A DNA stretch of 64,000 bases from Pyramidobacter porci (GCF_009695745.1 NZ_VUNH01000001.1:62001-126000); one strand, 5' to 3'. Positions 34,811-44,031 are shown, numbered from the stretch's first letter. Numbers and translations: made by a program. Notes: generated by a model not told the origin, from the letters alone.

Positions 34811-35629
34811 ATGAGCGCGTTGAACGTGCGGGAGTTGATCCCGCTGATCGATGATCTGGCTCCCTTCGAACTTGCGGAGCGTTGGGACCATTGCGGCCTG
34901 CGGCTCGGCAGATATGACGCGCCCGTCGGCGAGATCGCCGTGGCGCTGGATTCTTCCGCGGAGGCCGTCGGGCAGGCGGCGCGCCTCGGTTGCGGGCTTT
35001 TGATCACTCATCATCCGCTGCTGTTCGCGCCGCAGGAAAATATGATCTGCGACCGTTGCGATCCGAAGACCGTCGAAGCCGCGTTTCAAAACGACGTCTG
35101 CCTTATCGCCTGTCATACGAATTTCGACAGCGCCCGCGGCGGCGTGAACGAAAGACTGGCGCAGCTGGCCGGACTCAAAGACGCGAGGCCGCTCGAACCT
35201 CCGGCGACGGAGCGCGGTTTTGGCATGGGGGCAGTCGGTTCCGTCTTTTCCGCCCCGGCCTGTGAAATCGCCCGTGAAATTGCGAGGAAATGGGATCTGT
35301 CCGGCTATCGCCTCTATGACAGCGGTTCGGCTGTGGATCGCGTCGCTTTGTGCGGCGGTTCGGGCGGCGATCTTTGGAAGAGGCTGGAACGGACCGATTC
35401 CGTGCTTTACGCGACGGCCGACCTTCGGTATCATGAGTGCATGGAAGCCGTCGACGCCGGCCTGAGCGTGATGCTTTGCGATCATGGCGAGATGGAAAAT
35501 CCGCCGCTGTCGTATTTTTCGAAAGCTTTGGCGCAGAAGACGGGCTTGCCGGTCCATTTCCTTGATCTGATCGGTCCCAAACGCCGCCGGGAACGCTGGT
35601 GCAGCGTCGAGCGCCATGTTTCAGCTTGA
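34811..35629 (+). CDS. Nif3-like dinuclear metal-centre protein
   Basis: A 272-residue NIF3/YbgI-type protein. Seen: WDHCGLRLG (about 25-33), THHPLLF (metal ligands H-H), ACHTNFDSARGG and a late C-terminal block with ADLRYHE. The family forms toroidal hexamers with two metal ions per subunit. Roles proposed for relatives include GTP cyclohydrolase-like activity, but the true function is unsettled. It is the short form without the extra middle domain of Bacillus YqfO. It overlaps scpA by 14 bases and opens the long operon to der. Confidence 0.9.
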   Translation: MSALNVRELIPLIDDLAPFELAERWDHCGLRLGRYDAPVGEIAVALDSSAEAVGQAARLGCGLLITHHPLLFAPQENMICDRCDPKTVEAAFQNDVCLIACHTNFDSARGGVNERLAQLAGLKDARPLEPPATERGFGMGAVGSVFSAPACEIAREIARKWDLSGYRLYDSGSAVDRVALCGGSGGDLWKRLERTDSVLYATADLRYHECMEAVDAGLSVMLCDHGEMENPPLSYFSKALAQKTGLPVHFLDLIGPKRRRERWCSVERHVSA

Positions 35630-36359
35630 AATCGAGGGGTTCTCCGGTCCGCTCGATCTGCTCTGCCATATGATCGATCAGGGGCAGATCGAGGCTGCGC
35701 GGGTCAGCGTCGCCGAGGTTATCTCCATATACGGCGCCTATCTGGCCCGAAGCGGCGGCCTGCCGATCGCTTCGATTGCCGAATTCATAGCGCAGGCGGC
35801 GCATTTGGTGCGGCAAAAAGCTTCGTCTTTGCTGCCGCGCTACGAGCCTTGCGAAGACGACGGTGAAATCGCCGTACTGGACGATGACGAAGATGTCGAA
35901 AGTCTGTTGGAGCGTTATCGTCCTTACCGCGAGGCGGTCTCGCGGCTGGTCGGGCTGAAGGAAAAAGCCGACCGGCGCCGTTTTCGCAAAGGGGAGGCGC
36001 TCGATCCGTTTTTCGATCTCGGCGATCTTTATTCGCTCTCTCTGCAGTGGCTCGAACTGCTCAATCGTCGTCGGAGCGCAAGTCTCGAGCTGCTCGACGA
36101 AGACGACTGGGACGACGGCGGGGTGCCGGCGCAGATCCCCGACGAAGTGCAGGTGGAAAATCGCATGGAGCGCGTGCTCGAGCGCCTGACTGCCTTTTCG
36201 GAAGGGCTGTCGCTGCGTTCCCTGCTGAAAGAAGAGCCGGGACGCGGCGCGCTGGTGGTGACTCTGCTGGCGCTGCTGGAGCTGTCGCGGAGGAATTTTG
36301 TGACGCTGGTGCAGAAGGAGCTGTTTGGCGATGTCTTCATCACGGCAAGAAGAGCCTGA
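35616..36359 (+). CDS. scpA: Segregation and condensation protein A
   Basis: A 247-residue kleisin. Seen: N-terminal FSGPLDLLCHMIDQGQIEAARVS (split by the family pattern GPLDLL), an acidic linker (DDDEDVESLLERY) and a C-terminal winged-helix block (SLRSLLKEEPG, LLALLELSRRN). It bridges the Smc dimer for chromosome condensation and segregation. The start lies within the last 14 bases of nif3 and lacks a strong ribosome-binding site, so coupling is likely. It overlaps scpB by 29 bases. Confidence 0.94.
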   Translation: MFQLEIEGFSGPLDLLCHMIDQGQIEAARVSVAEVISIYGAYLARSGGLPIASIAEFIAQAAHLVRQKASSLLPRYEPCEDDGEIAVLDDDEDVESLLERYRPYREAVSRLVGLKEKADRRRFRKGEALDPFFDLGDLYSLSLQWLELLNRRRSASLELLDEDDWDDGGVPAQIPDEVQVENRMERVLERLTAFSEGLSLRSLLKEEPGRGALVVTLLALLELSRRNFVTLVQKELFGDVFITARRA

Positions 36360-36966
36360 AAATCTTCTGCTGCGGCAGATCGAAGCGATCCTCTTCGTCG
36401 CGTCCGACGGCGCTTCCGTGTCGGAGATTTCGCTGGCGACGGGCCGGCCGGCGGCCTCGGTGCGCAAGGCGTTGACTCAGTTGAGCGAAAGTTACGCCCT
36501 TTCGCACGGTCTGGAAGTCGTCGAACTCGGCGGGAAATGGTTCATGACGACCGCCGACGATCTGAGCGAAACCATGGATAAATTTCGCGCCGCCGACGAG
36601 AGCGAACGCGTCAGGCTGACGCGGGCGTCTCTTGAGACTCTGGCGGTGATCGCTTACAGCCAGCCGGTGACCCGTTCCGAGATTGAGGCGATTCGCGGCG
36701 TGCGCTGCGACCGCGTCATCGACACGCTGCTCGGGTACGGACTGGCGCGCATTGCCGGACGGCGGAAAAGCACCGGTTCGCCTCTTCTGTACCGCACGAC
36801 GACGAAATTCCTGGAGATCTTCGGGCTGGGGGCCATCTCCGATTTGCCGACGATCGACGAACTCGAAGAGCTGAAGCGGCACCGTCCGGAAACGGAAAAT
36901 CCTTCTGCGGGACTGGCAACGGTTCCGGAAACGGAAAGCGAGGCCGCCGAGGATGAGGCTGAATAA
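36331..36966 (+). CDS. scpB: Segregation and condensation protein B
   Basis: The 211 residues contain two winged-helix domains (about 10-90 and 95-175). Seen: IEAILFVASDGASVSEI, LSETMDKFR, LETLAVIAYSQPVTRSEIEAIRG and YRTTTKFLEIFGL. It works with ScpA and Smc in the condensin complex. ATG 36331 is chosen over TTG 36325 because AAGGAG is then 10 bases away. The gene overlaps scpA upstream and rluB downstream by 14 bases. The C-terminal tail is acidic and disordered. Confidence 0.94.
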   Translation: MSSSRQEEPENLLLRQIEAILFVASDGASVSEISLATGRPAASVRKALTQLSESYALSHGLEVVELGGKWFMTTADDLSETMDKFRAADESERVRLTRASLETLAVIAYSQPVTRSEIEAIRGVRCDRVIDTLLGYGLARIAGRRKSTGSPLLYRTTTKFLEIFGLGAISDLPTIDELEELKRHRPETENPSAGLATVPETESEAAEDEAE

Positions 36967-37669
36967 ATATCTGGCCCTCTGCGGAGTCGGCTCGCGACGC
37001 AAGGTCGAAGGGTTCATCTTCGCCGGACGCGTCGTTTGCGGAGGCTATCAGGTCACCGAGCCGGGCTACGACGTTCCCGACGGGGAGATCGTCACGGTCG
37101 ACGACGTAGAAGTCCGTCCGGAGAGAAAAATCTACATGGTCATCCATAAGCCGCGCGGCTATATCTGCGCCGTGAGCGACCGCAGTTATCCCGTGATCCT
37201 CGATCTGCTGCCGCGCGAGTACGACTATTACCGTCTGTTTCCCATCGGGCGTCTGGATCTGCAGAGCGAAGGGCTTTTGATGCTGACGAACGACGGGGAT
37301 TTCTCGCAGGAGATGATCCACCCCCGCGCGGGGATCACGAAAGAATATGAAGTTTTGCTCGACCGCGTGCCGGACGAACGGGAAATACGGCAGCTCCGGG
37401 AAGGAACGATTTTCGAAGGGAAAAGGCTCCATCCCGTCGGCGTCGATTTTTTGCGACGGGAGCCGGAGGGGCGGTGGCTGCGCTTCGTCCTGAACGAAGG
37501 TGTCAAGCGCGAGATACGTCTTATCGCCGAGAGCGCCGGGCTGAAAGTCCAGGTGCTGTTTCGCCGCCGGATCGGCCGTATGGAACTGCGACATTTGAAA
37601 AGCGGCTGCGCCCGTGAGTACAGCGCAGATCAGCTGCGCCGCATGATCCGGCACGGCGGCGCCGTATAG
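36953..37669 (+). CDS. rluB: Ribosomal large-subunit pseudouridine synthase, RsuA/RluB family
   Basis: A 238-residue enzyme. An S4 RNA-binding domain (about 1-60; RLNKYLALCGVGSRRKVE) is followed by the catalytic domain with GRLDLQSEGLLMLTNDG, whose Asp near residue 100 is the catalytic residue of the family. It isomerises a uridine in 23S (or 16S) rRNA; the exact target cannot be told. It lies in the classical scpA-scpB-rluB order and overlaps scpB by 14 bases. Confidence 0.93.
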   Translation: MRLNKYLALCGVGSRRKVEGFIFAGRVVCGGYQVTEPGYDVPDGEIVTVDDVEVRPERKIYMVIHKPRGYICAVSDRSYPVILDLLPREYDYYRLFPIGRLDLQSEGLLMLTNDGDFSQEMIHPRAGITKEYEVLLDRVPDEREIRQLREGTIFEGKRLHPVGVDFLRREPEGRWLRFVLNEGVKREIRLIAESAGLKVQVLFRRRIGRMELRHLKSGCAREYSADQLRRMIRHGGAV

Positions 37670-37695
37670 AGCGGATGTTTAAGGAGGAAGCGACA

Positions 37696-38361
37696 GTGAA
37701 CTGGACGGGAGTTATCGCCATCGACGGCCCTGCGGGCGCCGGCAAAAGCACCGTAGCCAAGCTTGTGGCCTCGAAACTGGGCATCAGTTATCTTGACACG
37801 GGAGCGCTCTATCGGGCGCTGGCTTATTACCTCGACAGCCTTTCGATCCCCGCGCAGGAGAGCCCGGAACTTAGAAAGGCCCTTTTCGACGTAACGGTGG
37901 AGATCCGCGCTTCCTCCGTTTTTCTCAACGGCACGGACGTTTCTTCCTTGATCCGTACGCCGGCGGTCGACAGGATCGCCTCGCTTTATTCCGCGCTGCC
38001 CTCGGTGCGCGAAAAACTGCTGATGCTTCAGCGCGATCAGGCTCTCAAAGGCGGTCTGGTGGCCGACGGGCGCGATATGGGCACCGTGGTTTTTCCGTAT
38101 GCGCCGGTCAAGGTGTTTTTGACGGCTCAGGCTGAAGTGCGCGCACAGCGCCGTTATGACGAACTGGCGTCCCGCGGTGTGAAGGTCGATTATCGGAAAC
38201 TGCTCGATGAGATTCTCCAGCGGGACGAAGCCGACGCCAAGCGAAGCATCGCGCCGCTGAAGCAGGCGCCCGGCGCCGTGCTGCTTGACTCGTCCTCGAT
38301 GAACGCCGAACAGGTGGCGGACGCGATCGCCGATATCGCGCGGGCGGTGTGCCATGTTTAG
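37696..38361 (+). CDS. cmk: Cytidylate kinase
   Basis: A 221-residue (d)CMP kinase. Seen: P-loop IDGPAGAGKSTVAK, SYLDTGALYRALAYY, the DGRDMGTVVFP block and a DEADAKRSIAPLKQA lid. It phosphorylates CMP and dCMP. The start is GTG at 37696, 8 bases after AAGGAGG; an ATG at 37675 overlaps that site and is rejected. It overlaps plsC by 8 bases, the cmk-plsC order known in many Firmicutes. Confidence 0.95.
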   Translation: MNWTGVIAIDGPAGAGKSTVAKLVASKLGISYLDTGALYRALAYYLDSLSIPAQESPELRKALFDVTVEIRASSVFLNGTDVSSLIRTPAVDRIASLYSALPSVREKLLMLQRDQALKGGLVADGRDMGTVVFPYAPVKVFLTAQAEVRAQRRYDELASRGVKVDYRKLLDEILQRDEADAKRSIAPLKQAPGAVLLDSSSMNAEQVADAIADIARAVCHV

Positions 38362-38992
38362 AGCGTTCCTGTACTGGCTTGCCAAACACCTTTGTTTTGC
38401 TGTTTTGAAAATTCACAACGGCTTGAAAGTGACCGGGAGAGAGCTTGTGCCCAACGACCGCCCCGTGATCGTCGCCGCGAATCATGTCAGCAACCTCGAT
38501 CCCGTCGTGGTAGGATGCGTGTTCCCGGGGCGGCTCCGTCCGCTCGGCAAGGAAGAGCTTTTTCAGATCAACCCGTTTTTCACCTGGCTCATGAACAATC
38601 TCGGCGTGATCTCCGTCAGCCGGACGACGGAAAAAGCCGCCGCGCTGGCGTTGAAAAAATTCCTTTCCCTGCTGAAAAACGGCGAAAGCCTGATGATTTT
38701 TCCCGAAGGGGCGCGGTCGTTCGACGGCCGCCTCAAGCCGCTTGAAGGAGGCGTCGCCGTGCTGGCGACCAGCGTAGACGCCCCCGTGATCCCGCTGTAT
38801 ATCGAAGGGACTTATGAGGCCATGCCCGTAGGTTCCTCCAAAATCAAGCGCAGTCCCATTACGGCGCATTTTGGCCCCCCCATCATGCCGCTCCCCAAGG
38901 AACGGCGGGGCTCGTTGAAAGAGGAGCGTGAACGGATACGAGTCACTCTTCAGAACGAACTGGAACGTATGGAAAAGGAGAGCATTGGCTAA
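38354..38992 (+). CDS. plsC: 1-acyl-sn-glycerol-3-phosphate acyltransferase
   Basis: A 212-residue membrane-associated acyltransferase. Seen: an N-terminal hydrophobic segment, NHVSNLDP (the HX4D catalytic motif) and FPEGARS (substrate-binding motif), with GVISVSRT between. It makes phosphatidic acid from lysophosphatidic acid at the inner membrane. It starts inside the last 8 bases of cmk. Its stop is followed by the abnormal hflX start. Confidence 0.93.
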   Translation: MFRAFLYWLAKHLCFAVLKIHNGLKVTGRELVPNDRPVIVAANHVSNLDPVVVGCVFPGRLRPLGKEELFQINPFFTWLMNNLGVISVSRTTEKAAALALKKFLSLLKNGESLMIFPEGARSFDGRLKPLEGGVAVLATSVDAPVIPLYIEGTYEAMPVGSSKIKRSPITAHFGPPIMPLPKERRGSLKEERERIRVTLQNELERMEKESIG

Positions 38993-39042
38993 CGTCGCTG
39001 CCTCCGGATTTCAAAAACCGTACGGCGGCTTGCCGCCGCGCG

Positions 39043-40119
39043 GTGATCACCGGCCTGGAACTGCCGCTGCGCGACGATCTGGATCTGCTTCTGGAAGAAC
39101 TGCGCCTGCTGTTGGCGAACATCGACGTGGAAGTCGTCGCCGTTTCTACGCAGAAAAAAGACCGCCCCGACCCTGCCTTTCTGCTGGGAGCCGGCAAAGT
39201 GGACGAGCTGAAAATCTTGGCTCATGCCTCGGAAGCCGATCTGATCGTCTGCAACGACTTGCTGACGCCGATCCAACTCAGCAACATGCGGCGGAAGACC
39301 GACTGCGAGGTGTGGGACCGGGCGCTGGTCATCATGAAGATCTTCGAGCGCCGCGCCGCGACCGCCGAGGCCAAACTGCAGGTGGATCTGGCGCGGTGCC
39401 GTTACGAAATGCCTCACATTCGCGGCTTGGGAAAGCAGATGTCGAACGCCGGAGCCGGAATCGGCACGCGCGGCCCCGGCGAAACCGAGTTCGAACGGCA
39501 CCGCCGCAAGCTGCAGGCCCGCATCGTCGAAGCTTCGCGCAAACTGGAGGAGATGAAAAAGCGCCGCCAGGGGCAGCGGAAGCAGCGCCGCCGCAGCGGC
39601 ATTCCCACGGTGGCTCTGGTAGGCTACACGAACAGCGGCAAGACCACGCTGCTGAAGCGTCTCAGCGGCGACAAAAAACTTTACGCCGCCGATCAGCTCT
39701 TCGCGACGCTGGACACGGCGGTCCGTTCGGTTCGTCTGCCGTCGGGGAAAAACATCCTCATGGCCGATACCGTGGGATTCATCCGCGAACTTCCGCCGGA
39801 ATTGATCGCGGCCTTTCGGACGACTCTGGAAGAAGCCTGTCAGGCGGATATGCTTCTTGTGGTGCTCGACGCCAACGATCCCGATCTGACGGCGACGTAC
39901 GACGTGATCCAGCAGACTCTTGACGAGATCGGCGCGGCTGCGCTCCCAAGGGCCGTGGTGCTGAACAAGGTCGATCGGTCGGGGCTCTTTCGGGTCGATC
40001 GGATCAAAGCGCAGCTGAGGCGTGACGGACTGCCGGTATGCGCTTTGAGCGCGCTGACGGGCGAAGGCGTCGAAAACCTGTGGGGAGTTTTCGATTGGCT
40101 TGCCGTGCGCCGCAGCTGA
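39043..40119 (+). CDS. hflX: GTPase HflX, N-terminus apparently frameshifted
   Basis: At least 358 residues: an HflX N-terminal domain, a coiled linker, RGPGETEFE, then the GTPase domain (G1 GYTNSGKTTL, DTVGF, NKVD). HflX binds 50S subunits and splits stalled ribosomes under stress. The only usable start in frame is GTG 39043, yet homologous-looking residues (FKNRTAACRRA, then VITGLEL) continue upstream in the same frame without a start codon. A TTG at 38985 with AGGAG just before it is one base out of frame; deleting one G of the GG at 39006-39007 would join the two. I infer a one-base frameshift (real or sequencing error). The true gene probably begins at 38985. Confidence 0.88.
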   Translation: MITGLELPLRDDLDLLLEELRLLLANIDVEVVAVSTQKKDRPDPAFLLGAGKVDELKILAHASEADLIVCNDLLTPIQLSNMRRKTDCEVWDRALVIMKIFERRAATAEAKLQVDLARCRYEMPHIRGLGKQMSNAGAGIGTRGPGETEFERHRRKLQARIVEASRKLEEMKKRRQGQRKQRRRSGIPTVALVGYTNSGKTTLLKRLSGDKKLYAADQLFATLDTAVRSVRLPSGKNILMADTVGFIRELPPELIAAFRTTLEEACQADMLLVVLDANDPDLTATYDVIQQTLDEIGAAALPRAVVLNKVDRSGLFRVDRIKAQLRRDGLPVCALSALTGEGVENLWGVFDWLAVRRS

Positions 40120-40135
40120 GGAAAGGAGAAAATAA

Positions 40136-41017
40136 ATGCTTTACAGCATGACAGGTTTTCATCGCGTCAGGAAAGATTCTCCATGGGGAACCCTTGCCGT
40201 GGAACTTTCCAGCGTCAATTCCCGCTATCTGGAAATCGCCGTGCGCGCCGACCGGGAACTTTCGAGTTTTGAACCGCTGATCCAAAACGCCCTGCGCAGC
40301 CGTCTGGCGCGCGGCAAAGTCGTGGCGCGCGCGGAGATCAGATGGGCGCCGGCGCTGATGCGCGAACGCCTGAACGGCGACGTCCTGCGGGACTATTACC
40401 GGGAGATCCAGGAACTGCAGGGCGAACTCGGCGGGCCGGTGCCCGCGGTGACAAGTCTGCTTTGTCTGCCCGGCGTCACCGAGTCCTCTTCCCTGATGGA
40501 CAAAACCTCCGGCGAAGTCCAGCCGGCGTTGTTCGAACTGCTGGATCAGTGCGCGGACGGCCTGATAAAAATGCGCGGGGCCGAAGGCGAGGCGCTTGAG
40601 CGCGACATCATGCAGAATCTCGAAGAGTACGACGGCCTTCTGGAGAAAATCGCCGCTCGGTGGCAGAGCATCTCGCCGCAGTTTTTCGACGACTATCGCG
40701 CCAAAATCACGAAAACGATCGCGCAGCTCGGCTATGAGGCGGACCCGGCTCGTTTGGCCCAGGAACTCGTGGTCCTGGCGGATAAGTGGGACATCTCCGA
40801 AGAATTGACCCGTTCGTCGAGCCACACGTCCCAGTTCCGCACGCTTTTGAAAAACGGCGGACCGGTGGGACGCAAGCTGGACTTTCTGGTGCAGGAAATG
40901 AACCGGGAAATCAACACGATGGGCTCCAAATCGGCCAGCACCGAGCTTCGCTGGCTTGTGGTGGACGGCAAGACGCTGCTCGAACGTATCCGCGAGCAGA
41001 TCCAGAACGTGGAGTAG
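40136..41017 (+). CDS. yicC: YicC-family endoribonuclease
   Basis: The 293 residues match YicC: start MLYSMTGFHR, SVNSRYLEIAVRADREL, and a C-terminal DUF1732 block (GRKLDFLVQEMNREINTMGSK). Work in E. coli links YicC to RNA cleavage and small-RNA decay. The gene follows hflX by 16 bases with GAAAGGAG in front and precedes remA-gmk, a common yicC-remA-gmk-rpoZ-priA order. Length is normal. Confidence 0.94.
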   Translation: MLYSMTGFHRVRKDSPWGTLAVELSSVNSRYLEIAVRADRELSSFEPLIQNALRSRLARGKVVARAEIRWAPALMRERLNGDVLRDYYREIQELQGELGGPVPAVTSLLCLPGVTESSSLMDKTSGEVQPALFELLDQCADGLIKMRGAEGEALERDIMQNLEEYDGLLEKIAARWQSISPQFFDDYRAKITKTIAQLGYEADPARLAQELVVLADKWDISEELTRSSSHTSQFRTLLKNGGPVGRKLDFLVQEMNREINTMGSKSASTELRWLVVDGKTLLERIREQIQNVE

Positions 41018-41020
41018 GCC

Positions 41021-41284
41021 ATGGCGCGAACGCTTGTGCATGTCGGGTTCGGCAATATGATCGTGGCCGAACGGATCGTGGCGATCATCCAACCCGCGTC
41101 TTCTCCCGTCAAAAGGCTCAAGGAAGAGGCACGCGCGGCCGGCCGTCTGATCGACGCCACGAAAGGGCGCAAAACAAGGGCGATCATCGTGACGGACAGC
41201 AATCACGTTCTGCTTTCGGCCATTCAGCCGGAAACCATCGTCAATCGTATTTCAGAAGGGGACAGCGCCGATGACGAAGAATAG
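41021..41284 (+). CDS. remA: RemA-like DNA-binding regulator (DUF370)
   Basis: An 87-residue DUF370 protein. Seen: [17 protein letters not shown] and [28 protein letters not shown] in its length (split here by helix/strand pattern). In Bacillus RemA forms rings that bind DNA repeats and activates biofilm-matrix and osmoprotection genes; in other bacteria the gene is kept next to gmk without known targets. It starts 3 bases after yicC and overlaps gmk by 14 bases. Confidence 0.9.
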   Translation: MARTLVHVGFGNMIVAERIVAIIQPASSPVKRLKEEARAAGRLIDATKGRKTRAIIVTDSNHVLLSAIQPETIVNRISEGDSADDEE

Positions 41285-41846
41285 GAAGGGAACGCTGTTC
41301 GTCCTTTCCGGACCCAGCGGCGCCGGAAAAGGCACGATCCGCGCCAGAGTTTTCGAGGCGCTTGATGGATTGAGCTATTCCGTTTCCTGTACCACCCGTG
41401 CTCCGCGCGACGGAGAACGGGACGGCGTAGACTATCGTTTCGTCACGCCGGAAGATTTTGCGGCGCATATCGCGGCGGGAGACTTCCTCGAATGGGCCGA
41501 CGTGCATCGCCACCGCTACGGGACTTTGAAAAGCGATGTGGAAAAGGTCTTGAACGAAGGCAAGGACATGTTTCTGGAGATCGACGTGCAGGGAGCGCTT
41601 CAAGTCAAGAAAAAGATGCCCGAAGCCGTAACGCTTTTCGTTGTGCCGCCGTCCATCGAAGTCCTTGAAAAGCGTCTCAGAGGGCGGCATACCGAAGGCG
41701 AAGCCGAGCTGCGGCTTCGCCTTCGGAACGCCGTTGAAGAAATGAAACAGCGGGACCGCTACGATTTCGTGGTGGTCAACGATTCCCTGGACGAAGCGGT
41801 GGACCGCGTGTGCCGCTTCGTGGAGCAGCGCCGTCAGGCTCTTTGA
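41271..41846 (+). CDS. gmk: Guanylate kinase
   Basis: A 191-residue GMP kinase. Seen: P-loop [41 protein letters not shown] and [16 protein letters not shown]. It phosphorylates GMP and dGMP. The start lies inside the remA 3' end, so translation is coupled. rpoZ follows after 11 bases. Length is slightly below the E. coli enzyme (207) but all motifs are present. Confidence 0.96.
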   Translation: MTKNRKGTLFVLSGPSGAGKGTIRARVFEALDGLSYSVSCTTRAPRDGERDGVDYRFVTPEDFAAHIAAGDFLEWADVHRHRYGTLKSDVEKVLNEGKDMFLEIDVQGALQVKKKMPEAVTLFVVPPSIEVLEKRLRGRHTEGEAELRLRLRNAVEEMKQRDRYDFVVVNDSLDEAVDRVCRFVEQRRQAL

Positions 41847-41857
41847 GGAGAGGTAAA

Positions 41858-42190
41858 ATGAATTTTCATAATCTGGATAAGATAATGGACAACGTAAACG
41901 TGCACAACAAGTACCTTCTCACGGCGATCATCGCGCAGAGGGCGCGCCAGATCAGCGAAGTGAAGGGAGTCAACGGGATCCTTGAGAAGCATCCCGGCGA
42001 AAAGGCCATCGCTTTGGCGCTGTGCGACATGGAGGATGGAAACGTCAGCGTGCAGCTGCAGGCCGAAACGATCCCCGACGCCATCGAGAACGAGCTGGAG
42101 TCGGAAGCGGCGTTCGAGGAGGAACAGAAGAAGCTGGAACGCGCCGCGGAGAAAAAAAGTTCCGGATCTGCGGACGGTCGTCGGAAATAA
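41858..42190 (+). CDS. rpoZ: RNA polymerase omega subunit
   Basis: A 110-residue omega-type protein: NLDKIMDNVNVHNKYLLTAIIAQRARQI is the conserved helix region (split at residues 4-31), followed by an acidic, E-rich tail. Omega assists RNA polymerase assembly and binds ppGpp in proteobacteria. GAGGAGAGG precedes the ATG at 41858; an earlier in-frame TTG inside gmk is rejected. The gmk-rpoZ order is classical. Confidence 0.9.
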   Translation: MNFHNLDKIMDNVNVHNKYLLTAIIAQRARQISEVKGVNGILEKHPGEKAIALALCDMEDGNVSVQLQAETIPDAIENELESEAAFEEEQKKLERAAEKKSSGSADGRRK

Positions 42191-42211
42191 AAGCGGTCTC
42201 GGGCTCGGAGC

Positions 42212-43999
42212 ATGTTTCAACTGCAGGTTTTGATCCCCGGGCCATGGTGGCATGAACTGACGTATCTGACGGACTGCGACGTGCCACCCGGTGCGCGCGT
42301 GCTCGTTCCGATGGGGCAGGGCGTCCGCGTCGGCCTTGCGGCGGGAAGGACGCAATCCGCGGCGTCGATCCCGCTGAAAAACGTTCTGCGGATCCTCGAC
42401 GCTCAGCCGGTGCTGAACCGTTCGTATCTGCAGGCCGTACATGAAATCGCCCGGGCCTTTTTGTGTTCGCCGTCGGAAATCCTGCGGCTGCTGGTACCGG
42501 CGTCATTTTGGCGAAGAGAAGCTTTTGCGCCGTACGGAGAGAGCGGAAAAATCCCGTTCTCGTTTGAATTCTGTTATCGCTATGACGATGAAGAGCGCTG
42601 GCGCTTCTATCGCGAAAAAATCCTCGCCTGCCGCCGTGGCGCGCTGGCGCTCTTTCCGGAACGGGAACAGGCGCAAAGATTTTATAAAAGCTTGCTCGGG
42701 GCGGTCCCAAAGGAACGCCTGATCCCGTGGCCGGCGTCGGGCGCTCAGGCGGCGACCAAGAGCTGGCGCCAGGCGCTGTCCCGCGACGACATCGTGATCA
42801 TCGGCGGTCCGGGCGCGGCGGCTGCGCCGCTTGCCACGCCGGGACTGTTCATCGTCGACGAAGAAGCGAATCCATCCTGGCGCAGCAAAAAACGCCCGTC
42901 GTTCTCGCTGAGGAGCTTTGCCGCGGCCCGCGCCCGCGCCGCCGGCGGCTGCCTGGTCGTGGGCGGGAGGGTACCGTCGTCGCGAGTGTTCAAAAACTTT
43001 CACCCGGCCGAGCGGAAAACGCCGGCGCGGTCCGTCGTGCGCATCCTTGACTTTCACGGCGCTTCGCAGCTTCCGTTCAGGGGGATGCAGTTCCCGCTGC
43101 CTCTTGCCGACGTGCTTGTGACGGAAACGCTGCGGCATGCGGCCGACAAGCGCGTCGTCTTCTGGCTTTTGGACCGGCGCGGCGTGAGCGGCGAGCTGCA
43201 GTGCGCCGATTGCGGCCGGGCGGTGCAGTGTCCGCGCTGCGGCGCCGCCATGGCTTTTGAACGGGACGAGATGCGCTGTCCGCTCTGCGGCGCCAAGGCG
43301 AACGTGCCTGGAGTCTGCCCGCAGTGCGGCGGGCGGATGTTCCAGGGCACCTCTCCCGGTCTGGAAGCGCTTCAGCCGATGGCGCAGAATCTTTTGGGTG
43401 ACAGCCCCGTGTGCCTCTGGCACGCTGAAAACCCCTCGAACCTGACCGAAGGGCGCCGCCGGCTTGCCGAACTGAAGCAAAAAGGCGGACTTTTGCTCGG
43501 CTCGCGGCGGGCCTTGAGTCTGCTCGATCAGATACATCCGGCGCTGATCGCGTGGCTGGACGCTGACGCGGAAGCGCGCCAGCCCGATTATGCGTCACAC
43601 TTCTCAGCGTTTTCCATGTTCGAGGAATCCCTGTGGCGAGGACGGGAAGCGCGCACGGTCATGTTTCAGACGCGCCGCCCCGGGCAGTCGGTCCTCAAAT
43701 CTCTTCAGGCCGGCTGGAGCTATTTCTGGCGGGAAGAACTGGCGGAAAGAAGCGCCTTCTCTTTTCCCCCTTGTTCGCACATGGTCAAAATGGAACTGCC
43801 GAAAGGCTGGAAGGAGAAGGACGACTTTGTCTTCGGACTTGACGAAGCCGGTTTTACGACCATGCAGTCCGATGCGGCCGGCGCGGCGCTGACCGTCTTT
43901 ACCGCGCGCATGGCGCCGTTGCGGCGTTATCTTGAAAAATATTTCACCATCCGGAATTCCCGCCGAGGTTTTCCCAGCGTCAAAGTGTGCTCGGACTGA
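42212..43999 (+). CDS. priA: PriA-like primosomal protein without helicase motifs
   Basis: The 595 residues (usual 730) align with PriA: N-terminal 3'-DNA-binding domain (about 1-100) and the zinc-binding region CADCGRAVQCPRCG ... CPLCGAK ... CPQCGG (about 330-375). The helicase lobes have decayed: no Walker A (GxTGSGKT absent), DEEAN instead of DEEH, GGRVPSSR instead of GSATPS, and no GRAGR arginine-finger motif. The frame is intact, so the protein is probably used for replisome loading without unwinding. ATPase-dead PriA is known from actinobacteria. It follows rpoZ in the usual order and precedes der by 32 bases. Confidence 0.88.
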   Translation: MFQLQVLIPGPWWHELTYLTDCDVPPGARVLVPMGQGVRVGLAAGRTQSAASIPLKNVLRILDAQPVLNRSYLQAVHEIARAFLCSPSEILRLLVPASFWRREAFAPYGESGKIPFSFEFCYRYDDEERWRFYREKILACRRGALALFPEREQAQRFYKSLLGAVPKERLIPWPASGAQAATKSWRQALSRDDIVIIGGPGAAAAPLATPGLFIVDEEANPSWRSKKRPSFSLRSFAAARARAAGGCLVVGGRVPSSRVFKNFHPAERKTPARSVVRILDFHGASQLPFRGMQFPLPLADVLVTETLRHAADKRVVFWLLDRRGVSGELQCADCGRAVQCPRCGAAMAFERDEMRCPLCGAKANVPGVCPQCGGRMFQGTSPGLEALQPMAQNLLGDSPVCLWHAENPSNLTEGRRRLAELKQKGGLLLGSRRALSLLDQIHPALIAWLDADAEARQPDYASHFSAFSMFEESLWRGREARTVMFQTRRPGQSVLKSLQAGWSYFWREELAERSAFSFPPCSHMVKMELPKGWKEKDDFVFGLDEAGFTTMQSDAAGAALTVFTARMAPLRRYLEKYFTIRNSRRGFPSVKVCSD

Positions 44000-44031
44000 C
44001 GGGAATTCCGCTCACATGAAGGAGTTATGCA

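Noticed and set aside
34671-34814. 47-codon frame with hydrophobic and basic residues overlapping the nif3 start as ATGA
   Set aside because: No ribosome-binding site, and the likely -10 box at 34700 lies inside it, so transcription would start after its ATG. An internal ATG at 34707 has the same problem.
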